Shown here: positions 8,404 to 16,897 of the stretch, piece by piece
Layout: each line of letters starts with the position of its first letter
Numbering within the stretch: the stretch's first letter is position 1
Origin: JBOFWL01 sp051653605
Lineage (GTDB): Bacteria; Spirochaetota; Brevinematia; Brevinematales; Brevinemataceae
NCBI GenBank assembly: GCA_051653605.1
Contig: JBOFWL010000145.1
Coordinates: 434,001-498,000 of the forward strand
Reading direction: 5' to 3'
DNA length: 64,000 bases
Translations under genes and position numbers: made by a program
The notes under the pieces: model-generated
Database searches by the model: none
Told to the model about the DNA's origin: nothing
The model's input: only the letters and a program-made list of their open reading frames with translations

Positions 8404-9527
8404 TGGACACCCTTGATGCTCTGGTTGCTTTTTCAACAACTGATACTATTGGGAATATTCGCCTCAGAAAAATCCGTGAAGCCTATGCCAATGTCGAAGA
8501 CTTCTTCGAACTCTCTCCTGATAAAATGGCTCAATTTTTAGGAACGTCCTCAGCCAAATCATTCAACGAGCTTTCCTCTATGAAAGAAAGAGGGCAAAAA
8601 GTAAGGGATATTTGTGCCCAAAAAGATATTAAAATTTTGCCAATAGGGCATCCACTTTACCCCCCTCTTCTTAAAAAAATTCAAGATCCCCCATTTATTT
8701 TATACACTCGCGGTATCCTTGATCCAAATATACCACTTGTAGCTGTAATAGGCACTCGTAAAAGCACCCCTGATGCTGAAGAAATCAACCGTTGGTTCTG
8801 TAAATCTTTTGCTTCTTATGGAATTGGCGTAGTGAGTGGGCTTGCCCAAGGACATGATTCAGTGGCAGCACATGAGATTGTTAAAAATGGGGGATATACT
8901 GTTGCGGTTTTAGGGACGGCGATCGATACTGTTTACCCCACATCGGCTAGAAGCTTACATCAAGAAATTTTGGCAACAGGTGCTGTTATTAGTGAATACC
9001 CTCCTGGCATGGTTGGAGCAAAGTGGCGTTTTCCTCGCAGAAACCGTATTGTTAGCGGAATGTCTCATGCTGTTTTAGTGGTGCAAGCCCCCCAAAAATC
9101 GGGAACTATGATTACAGTAAATATGGCGCTAGAGCAGCAGAGAGAAGTATATTCTATTCCTAATAATCCGATGTTTGAAATTAATCATGGTTCTAATAGA
9201 CTTATTCAACAAGGTTCAAAGATAGCAGTTTCTCCTAAAGATCTCATTAATGAATTAATTGGAACTATTCCCGATCGCGAAATACGTCGATTCATAAAAA
9301 AAACTTCTCAACAATCAGATTCTCCTAAATCAACTATAGATACAAGCACCCTTAGTGATGATGAACAAAAAATTCTTGCACAGGCTTTGGAGTGGATTCA
9401 GGCAGATGAATTGATGAGAGCTGTTGGAATGGATGCATCTATATTTAATGCTGCAACAACAATGCTGGAAATTAAAGGGTTTCTCAATCAAAAACCGGGG
9501 CGACTCTATAAAAGGAGTGATATGTGA
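8403..9527 (+). CDS. dprA: DNA-processing protein DprA
   Basis: DprA loads RecA on incoming single-stranded DNA during transformation and also occurs in non-competent bacteria. The 374-residue protein contains a central Rossmann-like fold: VAVIGTRKST, then VVSGLAQGHDSVAAHE, VAVLGTAIDTVYP, FPRRNRIVSGMS and KSGTMITVNMALEQ. These are the signature blocks of the family. An N-terminal helical (SAM-like) segment and a C-terminal winged-helix region (about 305-370) complete the usual layout. The start is a GTG in a TAGTG overlap with the TPR gene, and the end overlaps the next gene. No com genes are nearby. Confidence 0.93.
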   Translation: MDTLDALVAFSTTDTIGNIRLRKIREAYANVEDFFELSPDKMAQFLGTSSAKSFNELSSMKERGQKVRDICAQKDIKILPIGHPLYPPLLKKIQDPPFILYTRGILDPNIPLVAVIGTRKSTPDAEEINRWFCKSFASYGIGVVSGLAQGHDSVAAHEIVKNGGYTVAVLGTAIDTVYPTSARSLHQEILATGAVISEYPPGMVGAKWRFPRRNRIVSGMSHAVLVVQAPQKSGTMITVNMALEQQREVYSIPNNPMFEINHGSNRLIQQGSKIAVSPKDLINELIGTIPDREIRRFIKKTSQQSDSPKSTIDTSTLSDDEQKILAQALEWIQADELMRAVGMDASIFNAATTMLEIKGFLNQKPGRLYKRSDM

Positions 9528-10444
9528 TTTACCTAGTAGTAATTTTATCGCTAAGTGTTATTTTTTTTATTTCAACGCAAACAATGTGGTTTCATCCTAA
9601 GCCTCGAAAGGATATTTTAGAAAAAAAATACTCTGCTCATAAAGATTTTTTTCTTAAATCTGAAGGCAATAAGAATCTTATTATAGCCCTTCATGGAATG
9701 TATTCTCTTCCTCAAACCTTTAAAGAGTTTGCTCATTTTATCGCCACAGATGGGTGGGATCTTTTTGCTCCAGTTCTTCCTAATGCGGCTCTTAACGCGG
9801 AAGACCTAAAAAAACAAGAAAGCTATCAATGGCTTGAAAGTTTGAGAGTGGCCTTTCATAAAGTTGTCACGGCTGGTGAAAATTATGATAAAATTGTGCT
9901 ATTGGGGCACAGCCAAGGAGGAGCATTAGCTATGGCTATTTCTCCGTCTGTTGGTTATCTGTCCGGGGTTGCACTTGTTGCGGCGCCTCTTCATATGATT
10001 CCTAGAAAATATCCATTTTTGAAACGAATTAGTTTTATGATCAGTGGGCTTTTATATTTTTTCATTCCATCTCGTGGAGGTGGCAGTGTGCGCCCACCTA
10101 ACCCAAAACTTGCTGAGATTGAGGATACTAGTGGTGGTGAAGGATATTTCCATGTTCTCACGCTGCACTCGATGAAATTAGGATTAAGGCTTATCCGTAA
10201 AAATCTTCATCTTATAGAACACCCTATATTTCTTGGTTATGAAAAAAATGATGAAACGGTAGAATTTTGTGATAGCTTTGATATAATTAAAAAAAAGGTA
10301 AGTTCCTCTAAAATTCAAACCTGTGTCACGGAAACACCTCGAGACTTACATCCATTCTCTCGAAAGCACAGACTTTTTAGTTATCTTCCTGTTAAAGATA
10401 AACTTTTTTCGGGTTTACGTGCTTTTTTAAGAGATGTTGTTTAG
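9524..10444 (+). CDS. Membrane-anchored alpha/beta-hydrolase (esterase/lipase-like)
   Basis: 306 residues from a GTG start with AGGAG six bases upstream, overlapping the dprA stop. Residues 2-22 form a transmembrane segment. The core shows LIIALHGMY (oxyanion-hole HG at 57-58), the nucleophile elbow LLGHSQGG with Ser130, and a late His in DLHPFS that would complete a Ser-Asp-His triad. This is the carboxylesterase or monoacylglycerol-lipase style of hydrolase. The substrate cannot be inferred. The context is a repair/folate operon held together by overlaps, so the physiological link may be loose. Confidence 0.8.
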   Translation: MIYLVVILSLSVIFFISTQTMWFHPKPRKDILEKKYSAHKDFFLKSEGNKNLIIALHGMYSLPQTFKEFAHFIATDGWDLFAPVLPNAALNAEDLKKQESYQWLESLRVAFHKVVTAGENYDKIVLLGHSQGGALAMAISPSVGYLSGVALVAAPLHMIPRKYPFLKRISFMISGLLYFFIPSRGGGSVRPPNPKLAEIEDTSGGEGYFHVLTLHSMKLGLRLIRKNLHLIEHPIFLGYEKNDETVEFCDSFDIIKKKVSSSKIQTCVTETPRDLHPFSRKHRLFSYLPVKDKLFSGLRAFLRDVV

Positions 10445-10455
10445 AAGGATTTACG

Positions 10456-11124
10456 ATGAGCTTTTTAGATGATGTCCTTTTCTTCAAAAAGGAATACTAC
10501 CGTTCTATTCAGGCCAAGGTTCAGAATTTTCAAACTAATGACCCCAATGAAATTTTTGCCAAGGCCTGCTACTGCTTGCTTACTCCAGCAACTAAAGCTC
10601 AATATGCCAATATTAAATGTGAAAAACTTCTGGAGAATGATTTTATTTTTAATTCTTCGTTAAGCGAAATCGCAGATCTTTTACGGCAGGCACCGGAGTA
10701 TATTCGTTTTCATAATCAGAAAGCTGAACGATTAGTTCGTTGGCGAGAAAAATCGCAAGATATTATCGATCAAATATTAAAAAATGATTTTTTAGATGAA
10801 AAAAAACTTAGATCTTTTTTGGTAGAAAATATTTATGGAATGAATCTCAAAGAAACCTCACATTTTTTAAGAAATATTGGTCGAGGGAATTCATTGGCTA
10901 TTTTAGATCGACATATTATCTTTTTTATGAAAGAAGAAAAAATGATACCACAGTCTCAAGACCTTACGGCAGCTCGATATGAAGAGTGGGAAAACATTTT
11001 TTCTTTATGGGCAAGCTCTCAAGGTATGGAAACCGCACAAGCAGATTATGCAGTTTGGGCTGCCGGAGTTAAACGCCGTGATTCATCGCTAACATATGAA
11101 TATATTCTTCAGGAGCTAGAATGA
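10456..11124 (+). CDS. ogg: 8-oxoguanine DNA glycosylase/lyase of the Ogg2 type
   Basis: 222 residues, an all-helical HhH-GPD-type protein. Key blocks are CYCLLTPATKAQYA (39-52), the catalytic lysine loop YGMNLKETSHFLRNIGRGN (K132) and LAILDRHI with the catalytic Asp151. The K-to-D spacing and the ETSHFLRNxG plus LAILDRH wording match the archaeal-type Ogg2 family as I remember it. Ogg2 removes 8-oxoguanine and nicks the strand. The gene lies 11 bases after the hydrolase and shares ATGA with folC. Ogg2 is more often discussed in archaea than in spirochaetes; MutY or Nth can be excluded because the Fe-S cysteines are absent. Confidence 0.8.
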   Translation: MSFLDDVLFFKKEYYRSIQAKVQNFQTNDPNEIFAKACYCLLTPATKAQYANIKCEKLLENDFIFNSSLSEIADLLRQAPEYIRFHNQKAERLVRWREKSQDIIDQILKNDFLDEKKLRSFLVENIYGMNLKETSHFLRNIGRGNSLAILDRHIIFFMKEEKMIPQSQDLTAARYEEWENIFSLWASSQGMETAQADYAVWAAGVKRRDSSLTYEYILQELE

Positions 11125-12401
11125 CATTTTCTCAAGCGCAAGAAGCATTGTATGCTTTGTCTAGTTCTCCTCGAGTTGACCCAGAAATTTATACTCATCG
11201 AGTTTATAATTTACTTCAACAGCAAGGCTTCTCACCAGATCGATTGTCTTATATTCATGTGGCAGGTTCTAAAGGTAAGGGCTCTCTTTCGAGAACGGCA
11301 TTTCGGCTCTTATCTCTTGAAAAAATCAAAACGGGGCTATTTATTTCGCCCCATATTCTTGATATTTGTGAGAGGATTGAAACCTGGAATGGTGCTATCC
11401 CCAAAAGTGATTTTATTCGTATTACACAACAATTTTCACCACTTTTTCAACAGGAGCAATTGCACTTTTTTGAAGCTCTCCTCTTTATGGCGATTGTTTT
11501 TTTTCTTGAGCAGGGATGCACTCATGCTGTTCTTGAGGTTGGCGTTGGTGGCAGATTCGACCCCACCAATTTCTGTCATCCTAAATTGATTTTAATGGCT
11601 CATATATCTATGGAACATCGGGAATTTTTAGGAGGGAGCCTAAAGGCGATTGCTTGGAATAAAGCAGGAGTGTTGAAATCTGGATGCCCTATTTGGAGCG
11701 TAACACAGCAAGATTTTATAAAAAATATTTTAGAAGAAGAAAAAAAAGCGATTGTTTTTGCTAATGACGCTATACAAGTAAAGAATACTCAACGTAAACC
11801 GTGGGGCACGGTTTTTGATATGACAATTTCTCATAATGAAAAAGTTATAAATTATAACAGAGTACCGTTGCACAGGCTGGGGGCAGCAGCATTGGAGAAT
11901 TTCCTTTTAGCTGTTGCAGGCATTTGGAGTATTTTGCCATCACTAGGTCAACAAACGATCATGCAAGTAGCACAGGAAGAAATCCCCTATCGTTTGCAAT
12001 TATTGACAGATTTCATCCTTGCTGACACTGCTCATAACGGGCAAAGTTTTTTCAATCTGTGTGATACTGTGGAAAAATGGCTTACATGGAGCGAGGTGAC
12101 ACTCTATATTTCATTGTTAGAAGGTAAAGAGTATCAAGATATTGCGAATGTTCTGCGTCGTTATAGCCATTTATGGAAATCTATCAAAGTTTTTGATTTT
12201 ATTTCAGGAACAATGAGGTCTTCTAATGGTAAAGAATTTTTCTCACTACTTGAAGGGCTACCTGTAGAATATGTAGGAATTCTTCCGTTGGATTATAAAT
12301 TTGAATCCAATACCCCTATTGTTTGGGCTGGATCATTTTATTCTATTTCAAGAATTCAAACAATCTTAATCAACTCAAAACTCTCCCTTGGGAAAATGTA
12401 A
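11121..12401 (+). CDS. folC: Folylpolyglutamate synthase / dihydrofolate synthase
   Basis: FolC adds glutamates to folates and, in bifunctional forms, makes dihydrofolate. The 426-residue Mur-ligase-family protein has the P-loop VAGSKGKGSLS (47-57), the ISPHILDICERI folate loop and LEVGVGGRFDPTN, all signature blocks of FolC. In the C-terminal domain the usual DGAHN motif reads DTAHN, a conservative variant. The start overlaps the ogg stop (ATGA). The gene's end overlaps the convergent recF by 32 bp. Confidence 0.9.
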   Translation: MTFSQAQEALYALSSSPRVDPEIYTHRVYNLLQQQGFSPDRLSYIHVAGSKGKGSLSRTAFRLLSLEKIKTGLFISPHILDICERIETWNGAIPKSDFIRITQQFSPLFQQEQLHFFEALLFMAIVFFLEQGCTHAVLEVGVGGRFDPTNFCHPKLILMAHISMEHREFLGGSLKAIAWNKAGVLKSGCPIWSVTQQDFIKNILEEEKKAIVFANDAIQVKNTQRKPWGTVFDMTISHNEKVINYNRVPLHRLGAAALENFLLAVAGIWSILPSLGQQTIMQVAQEEIPYRLQLLTDFILADTAHNGQSFFNLCDTVEKWLTWSEVTLYISLLEGKEYQDIANVLRRYSHLWKSIKVFDFISGTMRSSNGKEFFSLLEGLPVEYVGILPLDYKFESNTPIVWAGSFYSISRIQTILINSKLSLGKM

Positions 12402-13425
12402 ATACTTTTTCTTCTCCACCAGTGAAAGAAAAAAATTCTTTTTCGGTAGCACTAAGAAAAATTTGAAGATCCATCGATCGCATCTTGTTATAGATGCGTT
12501 TTCTTTTTTCATTGTCTGTCTCTAGAAGGGCATCATCAATGAGAAGTATTGGCCGGCGACCAAGAGTTTCTTCGACAATTTCAACAGAACCAATTTTCAT
12601 AGCAAAAGCTAAAGCCCGATTCTGTCCTTGAGAACCAGAAATAGCTGCCGGAACACCATCAATAAAAATAGAGACATCGTCTCGGTGAGGCCCTTTAGAT
12701 GTGTGCTTCATCTTTAAATCAAGAGACTTATTTGAAGATAAAGCATCTGAAAGAGATTTTTCAATACCTGCCTCAATTGAAAAATTGTTAAAATATCTTA
12801 AAGATGCAATACCGCCTGCAAACTCCGCATATAGCCTTTCGATTTTTGGAACAAGTCTCTTTGCAAATTGAATTCTTTTTTTTATTAATTCTGTTCCATT
12901 TTCAATAAGAGCAGGATTCCATAGATCAGCGTTAGCAGGGTCTTTTTTTAGAGAGGCATTGCGTTGTCGAAGAGCCCTCTCATAGGCGAGAAGTTGCTTT
13001 GTATAATTTGGATCAATGAGAGCAATAGCGGAATCAAAAAAACGACGACGAACAGCAGAGGCTCCCGAAGACAAATAAATATCGCTAGGATTAAAAACAA
13101 CAATAGGATTATAAGATCGCAATTCGTTTGCCCCTATTGTGTTTTCGTTAACGAGAATTTTTTTCTTTTTTTCTCCAACTAATTTTTCAATTTTTTCACT
13201 ATCAAACATACCGCTAAGATAAAATTCTTCTGCCCCACGTGTCGAAAGTTCTTTTCGATCAGAGGTTCGAAACCCTCGACCCGATGAAAGAAGATAAATT
13301 GCCTCTAGTACATTTGTTTTTCCAGCGCCATTCTTTCCAACAAAAGCGTTGACTCTATCAAAACCAGTTAAATTTAATTCAGAAAAAGAACGAAATTGGA
13401 TAAGTTTTAATTCCTCTAGATTCAT
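12370..13425 (-). CDS. recF: DNA replication and repair protein RecF
   Basis: RecF is an SMC-like ATPase that helps RecO and RecR load RecA at gaps. The 351-residue protein has Walker A GKNGAGKT (30-37) and the QFRSFSELNL start. Its ABC-type signature is SGSQGQNRALAFAMKIG, and Walker B is PILLIDDALLETD, where family members usually read LDDVxSELD. AGAGGA lies five bases upstream of the ATG. It is transcribed behind the LysM lipoprotein but with an intrinsic-terminator-like hairpin immediately before its ribosome site. It is not linked to dnaA, dnaN or gyrB as in many bacteria. Its 3' end overlaps folC tail-to-tail. Confidence 0.93.
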   Translation of the reverse strand: MNLEELKLIQFRSFSELNLTGFDRVNAFVGKNGAGKTNVLEAIYLLSSGRGFRTSDRKELSTRGAEEFYLSGMFDSEKIEKLVGEKKKKILVNENTIGANELRSYNPIVVFNPSDIYLSSGASAVRRRFFDSAIALIDPNYTKQLLAYERALRQRNASLKKDPANADLWNPALIENGTELIKKRIQFAKRLVPKIERLYAEFAGGIASLRYFNNFSIEAGIEKSLSDALSSNKSLDLKMKHTSKGPHRDDVSIFIDGVPAAISGSQGQNRALAFAMKIGSVEIVEETLGRRPILLIDDALLETDNEKRKRIYNKMRSMDLQIFLSATEKEFFSFTGGEEKVFTFSQGRVLS

Positions 13426-13437
13426 GTGTCCTCTTTT

Positions 13438-13470
13438 TATAAAAAATCAGCCCACAACAGGGGCTGATTT
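13438..13470 (-). terminator. Intrinsic terminator or attenuator between the LysM gene and recF
   Basis: On the minus strand AAATCAGCCC and GGGCTGATTT pair perfectly (10 bp, loop of seven) and are followed by a T run. Only 18 bases separate the stem from the recF ATG, so the recF ribosome site begins right after the T run. Readthrough would be needed unless recF has another promoter. Confidence 0.75.
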
Positions 13471-13482
13471 TGTTTGTTTTTT

Positions 13483-14838
13483 TTACTTTGCAGGTAATGG
13501 TGCAGGAGGAATTCGGAATACCTGTTTAGGATAAATAAGGTCTGGGTCCTTAATTTGAAGCTTGTTAGCATTCCAAATGTTCGGCCATAAGAAATAATTT
13601 CGGCGGTAGTATTTACCTGAAATATCCCACAAGGTATCTCCTCGAGTAACTGTATGCATTGCCATTGTTTGCGCTGATAGATATAGATCTGCGAGGCGCA
13701 AACCTTCGCGAGAACTATCAATAGAGCTAATATAATTACCTTCTTTGTAGTATGTATCTGCTTCTCTATACATATCTTCAATCATTTTGAATGTAATAAC
13801 TTCATGGTGAGCATTTTGAGCTCTGAGCATTAAAGGTTGATATGACATATAATCATCATTCATCATTTCTTCGAAGAGTTCTTCATCAGTTGGAATTGAA
13901 TCATCGGTAGGAATAGAGTCAGAACTATTTGTAATTACTAAATCAGAAGTATTGGTTGATGTATTTGTAATATCTTTAGATGTATTCGTATCTACCCATT
14001 GAGGAGAAGATAAAGAAAGGTCGACGTCATTGGTGTAATTATTCTTTTTGAGATATTCAACAACTTGACCAAACTGTTGAAGCAACTGATAAGCTTGCAA
14101 TTGAAGATTGTCATCGCCGACTGTTCGACGTCCACCAGCTTCTCCAATAAGCGTTGCTACTTCTTCTAGAATATCAAGGGCGCGTTGGGCATGATTTTTT
14201 GCAGTACCGTAATCATAGGCGTCAAAAGCTGTAGTGCCTTTTCTGATTTCTTCGCCAGCTTCGTCTAGACGAGCTGCTAATGCTGGATTAGGAACTTGAG
14301 AAAAATCTGCATGACGTTGACGTGCACGCTCGAGTAATTGGCGAGCTTCTTCCATTGTTTGGCGGAGAATAGCTTCAATCATGTTTATTCCATCTTGAGC
14401 AGACATGATTGCTTTTTCAAAGTCTCTAGCATCACGGAATGCCATGGCATCAATGTGCGATTGGGCAGCTTGATTGTAGGTTTGCCCTTGAGCGTGAGGT
14501 AAACCTTGCTTTTGAGCGGTATTTAAGAGATTTCCAAGTTTAAAGATAAGATCGTTAGCTTTGTTCTCTCTAGCTCTAGCAGCGGCTTCATTGGCAGCAG
14601 TTACAGTTTGTTTTGCGTACTCTGTTGCCTGTTTATTCTGTTTGTTTTCCACAGCGGCTGTCATTTGACGATAAAGATCTGCTGCATTTTGGAATTCTTG
14701 AGGAGCATAACGCGGTGCCTCGGCTGCACGCGCACGTTCCATTGCTTGCGAAGCTTTTTCTGTATCACGAGCACCACCACAAGCGGATAGTACCACTAGG
14801 GCGATCATCATGGAGGCAATTTTTTTTGAAATAGTCAT
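13483..14838 (-). CDS. LysM-domain lipoprotein with a coiled-coil (DUF4398-like) N-terminal half
   Basis: 451 residues. MTISKKIASMMIALVVLSAC is a lipoprotein signal with Cys at residue 20. Residues about 25-260 are Ala/Glu/Gln-rich helices with repeated pattern elements (ARARENKANDL, ARQLLERARQRHADF), as in DUF4398-type envelope proteins. A low-complexity linker follows (NTSKDITNTSTNTSD, then SIPTD twice in a row). The C-terminus is a LysM module, HTVTRGDTLWDISGKYYR to the end, which would bind peptidoglycan. The protein therefore probably bridges the outer membrane and the cell wall. It has its own promoter downstream of csrA. Confidence 0.85.
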   Translation of the reverse strand: MTISKKIASMMIALVVLSACGGARDTEKASQAMERARAAEAPRYAPQEFQNAADLYRQMTAAVENKQNKQATEYAKQTVTAANEAAARARENKANDLIFKLGNLLNTAQKQGLPHAQGQTYNQAAQSHIDAMAFRDARDFEKAIMSAQDGINMIEAILRQTMEEARQLLERARQRHADFSQVPNPALAARLDEAGEEIRKGTTAFDAYDYGTAKNHAQRALDILEEVATLIGEAGGRRTVGDDNLQLQAYQLLQQFGQVVEYLKKNNYTNDVDLSLSSPQWVDTNTSKDITNTSTNTSDLVITNSSDSIPTDDSIPTDEELFEEMMNDDYMSYQPLMLRAQNAHHEVITFKMIEDMYREADTYYKEGNYISSIDSSREGLRLADLYLSAQTMAMHTVTRGDTLWDISGKYYRRNYFLWPNIWNANKLQIKDPDLIYPKQVFRIPPAPLPAK

Positions 14839-14883
14839 ATTTGTCCCCTAATTTAACCATATTTATATATGGCTTTATTTATT

Positions 14884-14912
14884 ATTATAAATGATTTTGA
14901 ATCGTATGTCCA
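14884..14912 (-). promoter_or_regulatory. Predicted promoter of the LysM lipoprotein-recF unit
   Basis: Minus-strand TGGACA, 17 bases, TATAAT. It lies between csrA and the LysM gene, which separates the two transcription units. Confidence 0.6.
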
Positions 14913-14926
14913 TTTTTTTAAATGTT

Positions 14927-15160
14927 TTATTTACTAGGAGGTATTTTTTTGCCAATACTTTTAAGAGTTTCAATTGATGGACTCTGAGCTCTTTCATTTT
15001 CTTTGATGATTTCCGCAAAGATTTCTTGGCGATATACCTTAACTTCTTTGGGAGCAATAATCCCTATTTTTATTTGGTCGGGCTTGATAGAAACAATTTT
15101 TATTTCTATTTCTCCATTGATGATAATGGATTCGTTTTCTTTTCGTGAAAGAATAAGCAT
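14927..15160 (-). CDS. csrA: Carbon storage regulator CsrA (translational repressor)
   Basis: 77 residues beginning MLILSRKENESIIING, the invariant CsrA N-terminus; IKIGIIAPKEVKVYRQEI follows. The start was set at this ATG, preceded by AGGGGGAAGT; the longer open frame upstream runs back through fliW and is not coding. CsrA binds GGA motifs in RNA leaders. In bacteria with a FliW partner it represses flagellin translation until FliW is freed by filament assembly. The gene is last in the flagellar unit, ten bases after fliW. The C-terminal tail is slightly longer than in E. coli CsrA, which is usual where FliW binds the C-terminal extension. Confidence 0.95.
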   Translation of the reverse strand: MLILSRKENESIIINGEIEIKIVSIKPDQIKIGIIAPKEVKVYRQEIFAEIIKENERAQSPSIETLKSIGKKIPPSK

Positions 15161-15170
15161 ACTTCCCCCT

Positions 15171-15617
15171 CTACTGGGTTGCTTTTTCTGTTTGCAGAAA
15201 AAGGTGACATTTGGTATTATAGTGAGGGACATTTGAGATTGTTTGAATTCCAATACCTTTTTTAGTGTTGATAAGCAGGGGCCCTAGAATGTTCATAGTG
15301 ATTTCTTCAATATTACTGGGGATTGTAAGAATTGCAAAATCAATAATGTCTTCATGATTTTCGGACTCAAGAGAGTTTACGTCTTCATCATTAACATCGA
15401 GTACGTAGTCACTTACAAATAAACGTGGTTGTGTAAGAAAAAAACTTGTATTCAGATCCTCTGTGCTTTGAAGAAGCGTAAAAGATTCAGGTTCTTCCAG
15501 CGGGATTAAATAGTAGCTTGTTAGATCTTCAAAGCCAAAAATAGGTTTGACAAAGGTCACCTGTAAGAGCCCTTCTGTAGGCACCTCACCGAAATCTCGT
15601 GTTTTAATTGTTTTCAT
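15171..15617 (-). CDS. fliW: Flagellar assembly factor FliW
   Basis: 148 residues, the normal FliW length. It starts with MKTIKTRDFGEVP and contains VTFVKPIFGFEDLTSYYLIPLEE and the late ILGPLLINTKKGIGIQ strand pair, which is the family hallmark. FliW binds flagellin and, allosterically, CsrA, relieving CsrA repression when flagellin is exported. Its position between flgL and csrA is the conserved arrangement and strongly supports both names. Confidence 0.93.
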   Translation of the reverse strand: MKTIKTRDFGEVPTEGLLQVTFVKPIFGFEDLTSYYLIPLEEPESFTLLQSTEDLNTSFFLTQPRLFVSDYVLDVNDEDVNSLESENHEDIIDFAILTIPSNIEEITMNILGPLLINTKKGIGIQTISNVPHYNTKCHLFLQTEKATQ

Positions 15618-15632
15618 GCACTATCCTTGTAA

Positions 15633-16886
15633 TTATCGAATAAAGTCTATTAGCGTTGGAGGAATAATTTTCGCTCCGATATTAAGCCCGATTTGGTGGG
15701 CAAATTCTGCCATTTTCAGATCGGTGATTGTTTTACTGTAATCGGTGTATACGGCGTTGGATGCACTATCAGCAAGATAGAGTGATTCTGTTTGGTTACG
15801 GGCAAAAGTTTGTTCTAGTCGCTGGGTGAGGGCACCGGTATAGGCGCGGTAGCTTAGGATACTGTTCATACTTTGATCGAGCCGCCCTAGGCTTTCTCCC
15901 CCAATTTTTCGTACATCGTTATTCATGAGGTTATCACGCACTTGAATTAGGGTATCAAAAATACTATTGCGTTGAATATCTGCTGTAACAGCATAATTTC
16001 CTGGGGCTTCGATTCCAGGGTTGAGGATACCTAAGTCTTGAAGGATGGCGCCGCCTGCGGTATCTTGTAGCCAAGGTTGGCGTGGTGCCGTGCTGGTAAG
16101 CCTAAAAAAAGTTTGCCCTTCAGCATTTGTTTCGATAGAGGCATTTACGGTAAGGTTGGCATCGTTGATTTTTTGAGCTATTGTTTGAAGATTGTCTCCA
16201 TTAAGAATTCTAACTTCTACACCTTCTATGGTGATACTCGCATCAACGGGGGCAACGTAGCCACCAACATCGACAGTGCCTTGTAGGGTGGTTTTGGTGG
16301 TTTCAAAAATCGCAATTCCAGAGTTAACAGAAGTAATACGATCGTTTCGTCCAATATCCATAACGCGTTCTTGTCCGTTTCCTCGATAGCGGACATTTGT
16401 AACAAAGGAAGTATTCATATCAGCTGGGAAATCTTCGGAGATTTGATAAGGTTGGAGATTGGAAGACGTCCCACCAAAGAGTGGCATGCCTTTATATTCC
16501 ATATTGGCGCTGGAGGCTACTTGTCGAATCAATTGATCCATTTCTGTTGCGATTACTACACGGTCTTGGTCTGAAAATGTTCCGTTCGCTGCTTGAACGG
16601 TCAATTCTCGAAAACGTTGCAGAGACTCGGTAACACTTTCGAGACCTCCGTCAATCACGTTCATTTTATCTTTATATGTAGAAACAGTTTGATTGTAGCG
16701 ATCGATAAGATTGGTTTTACTGTTCCATTTCATGAAGTTTATCGTATTTGCCGGATCATCGCTAGGAAGAAGCACCCTCATTCCAGAGGTAAGCTGTTTT
16801 TGCGTGTTTTGCATACGATCCGTACTTTTTTGTAAATTAAATGAAAAGTCGTCTTTAATAAATCCTTGAGTTACTCGTCCTAGCAT
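15633..16886 (-). CDS. flgL: Flagellar hook-associated protein 3 (FlgL)
   Basis: 417 residues with the flagellin-like ends. The N-terminal coiled helix is MLGRVTQGFIKDDFSFNLQK, followed by QLTSGMRVLLPSDDPANT; the C-terminal helix includes SNAVYTDYSKTITDLKMAEF. FlgL is the second junction protein between hook and filament. In spirochaetes it works inside the periplasm. The central 150-330 region is the variable surface domain. AAGGAG lies upstream of the ATG, and the gene starts 11 bases after flgK. Confidence 0.93.
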   Translation of the reverse strand: MLGRVTQGFIKDDFSFNLQKSTDRMQNTQKQLTSGMRVLLPSDDPANTINFMKWNSKTNLIDRYNQTVSTYKDKMNVIDGGLESVTESLQRFRELTVQAANGTFSDQDRVVIATEMDQLIRQVASSANMEYKGMPLFGGTSSNLQPYQISEDFPADMNTSFVTNVRYRGNGQERVMDIGRNDRITSVNSGIAIFETTKTTLQGTVDVGGYVAPVDASITIEGVEVRILNGDNLQTIAQKINDANLTVNASIETNAEGQTFFRLTSTAPRQPWLQDTAGGAILQDLGILNPGIEAPGNYAVTADIQRNSIFDTLIQVRDNLMNNDVRKIGGESLGRLDQSMNSILSYRAYTGALTQRLEQTFARNQTESLYLADSASNAVYTDYSKTITDLKMAEFAHQIGLNIGAKIIPPTLIDFIR

Positions 16887-16897
16887 GGTATTTCTCC

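Noticed and set aside
14927..15253. Longer CsrA with 31 extra N-terminal residues
   Set aside because: The extension is the fliW 3' end in another frame; the family start MLILSRK has its own ribosome site.
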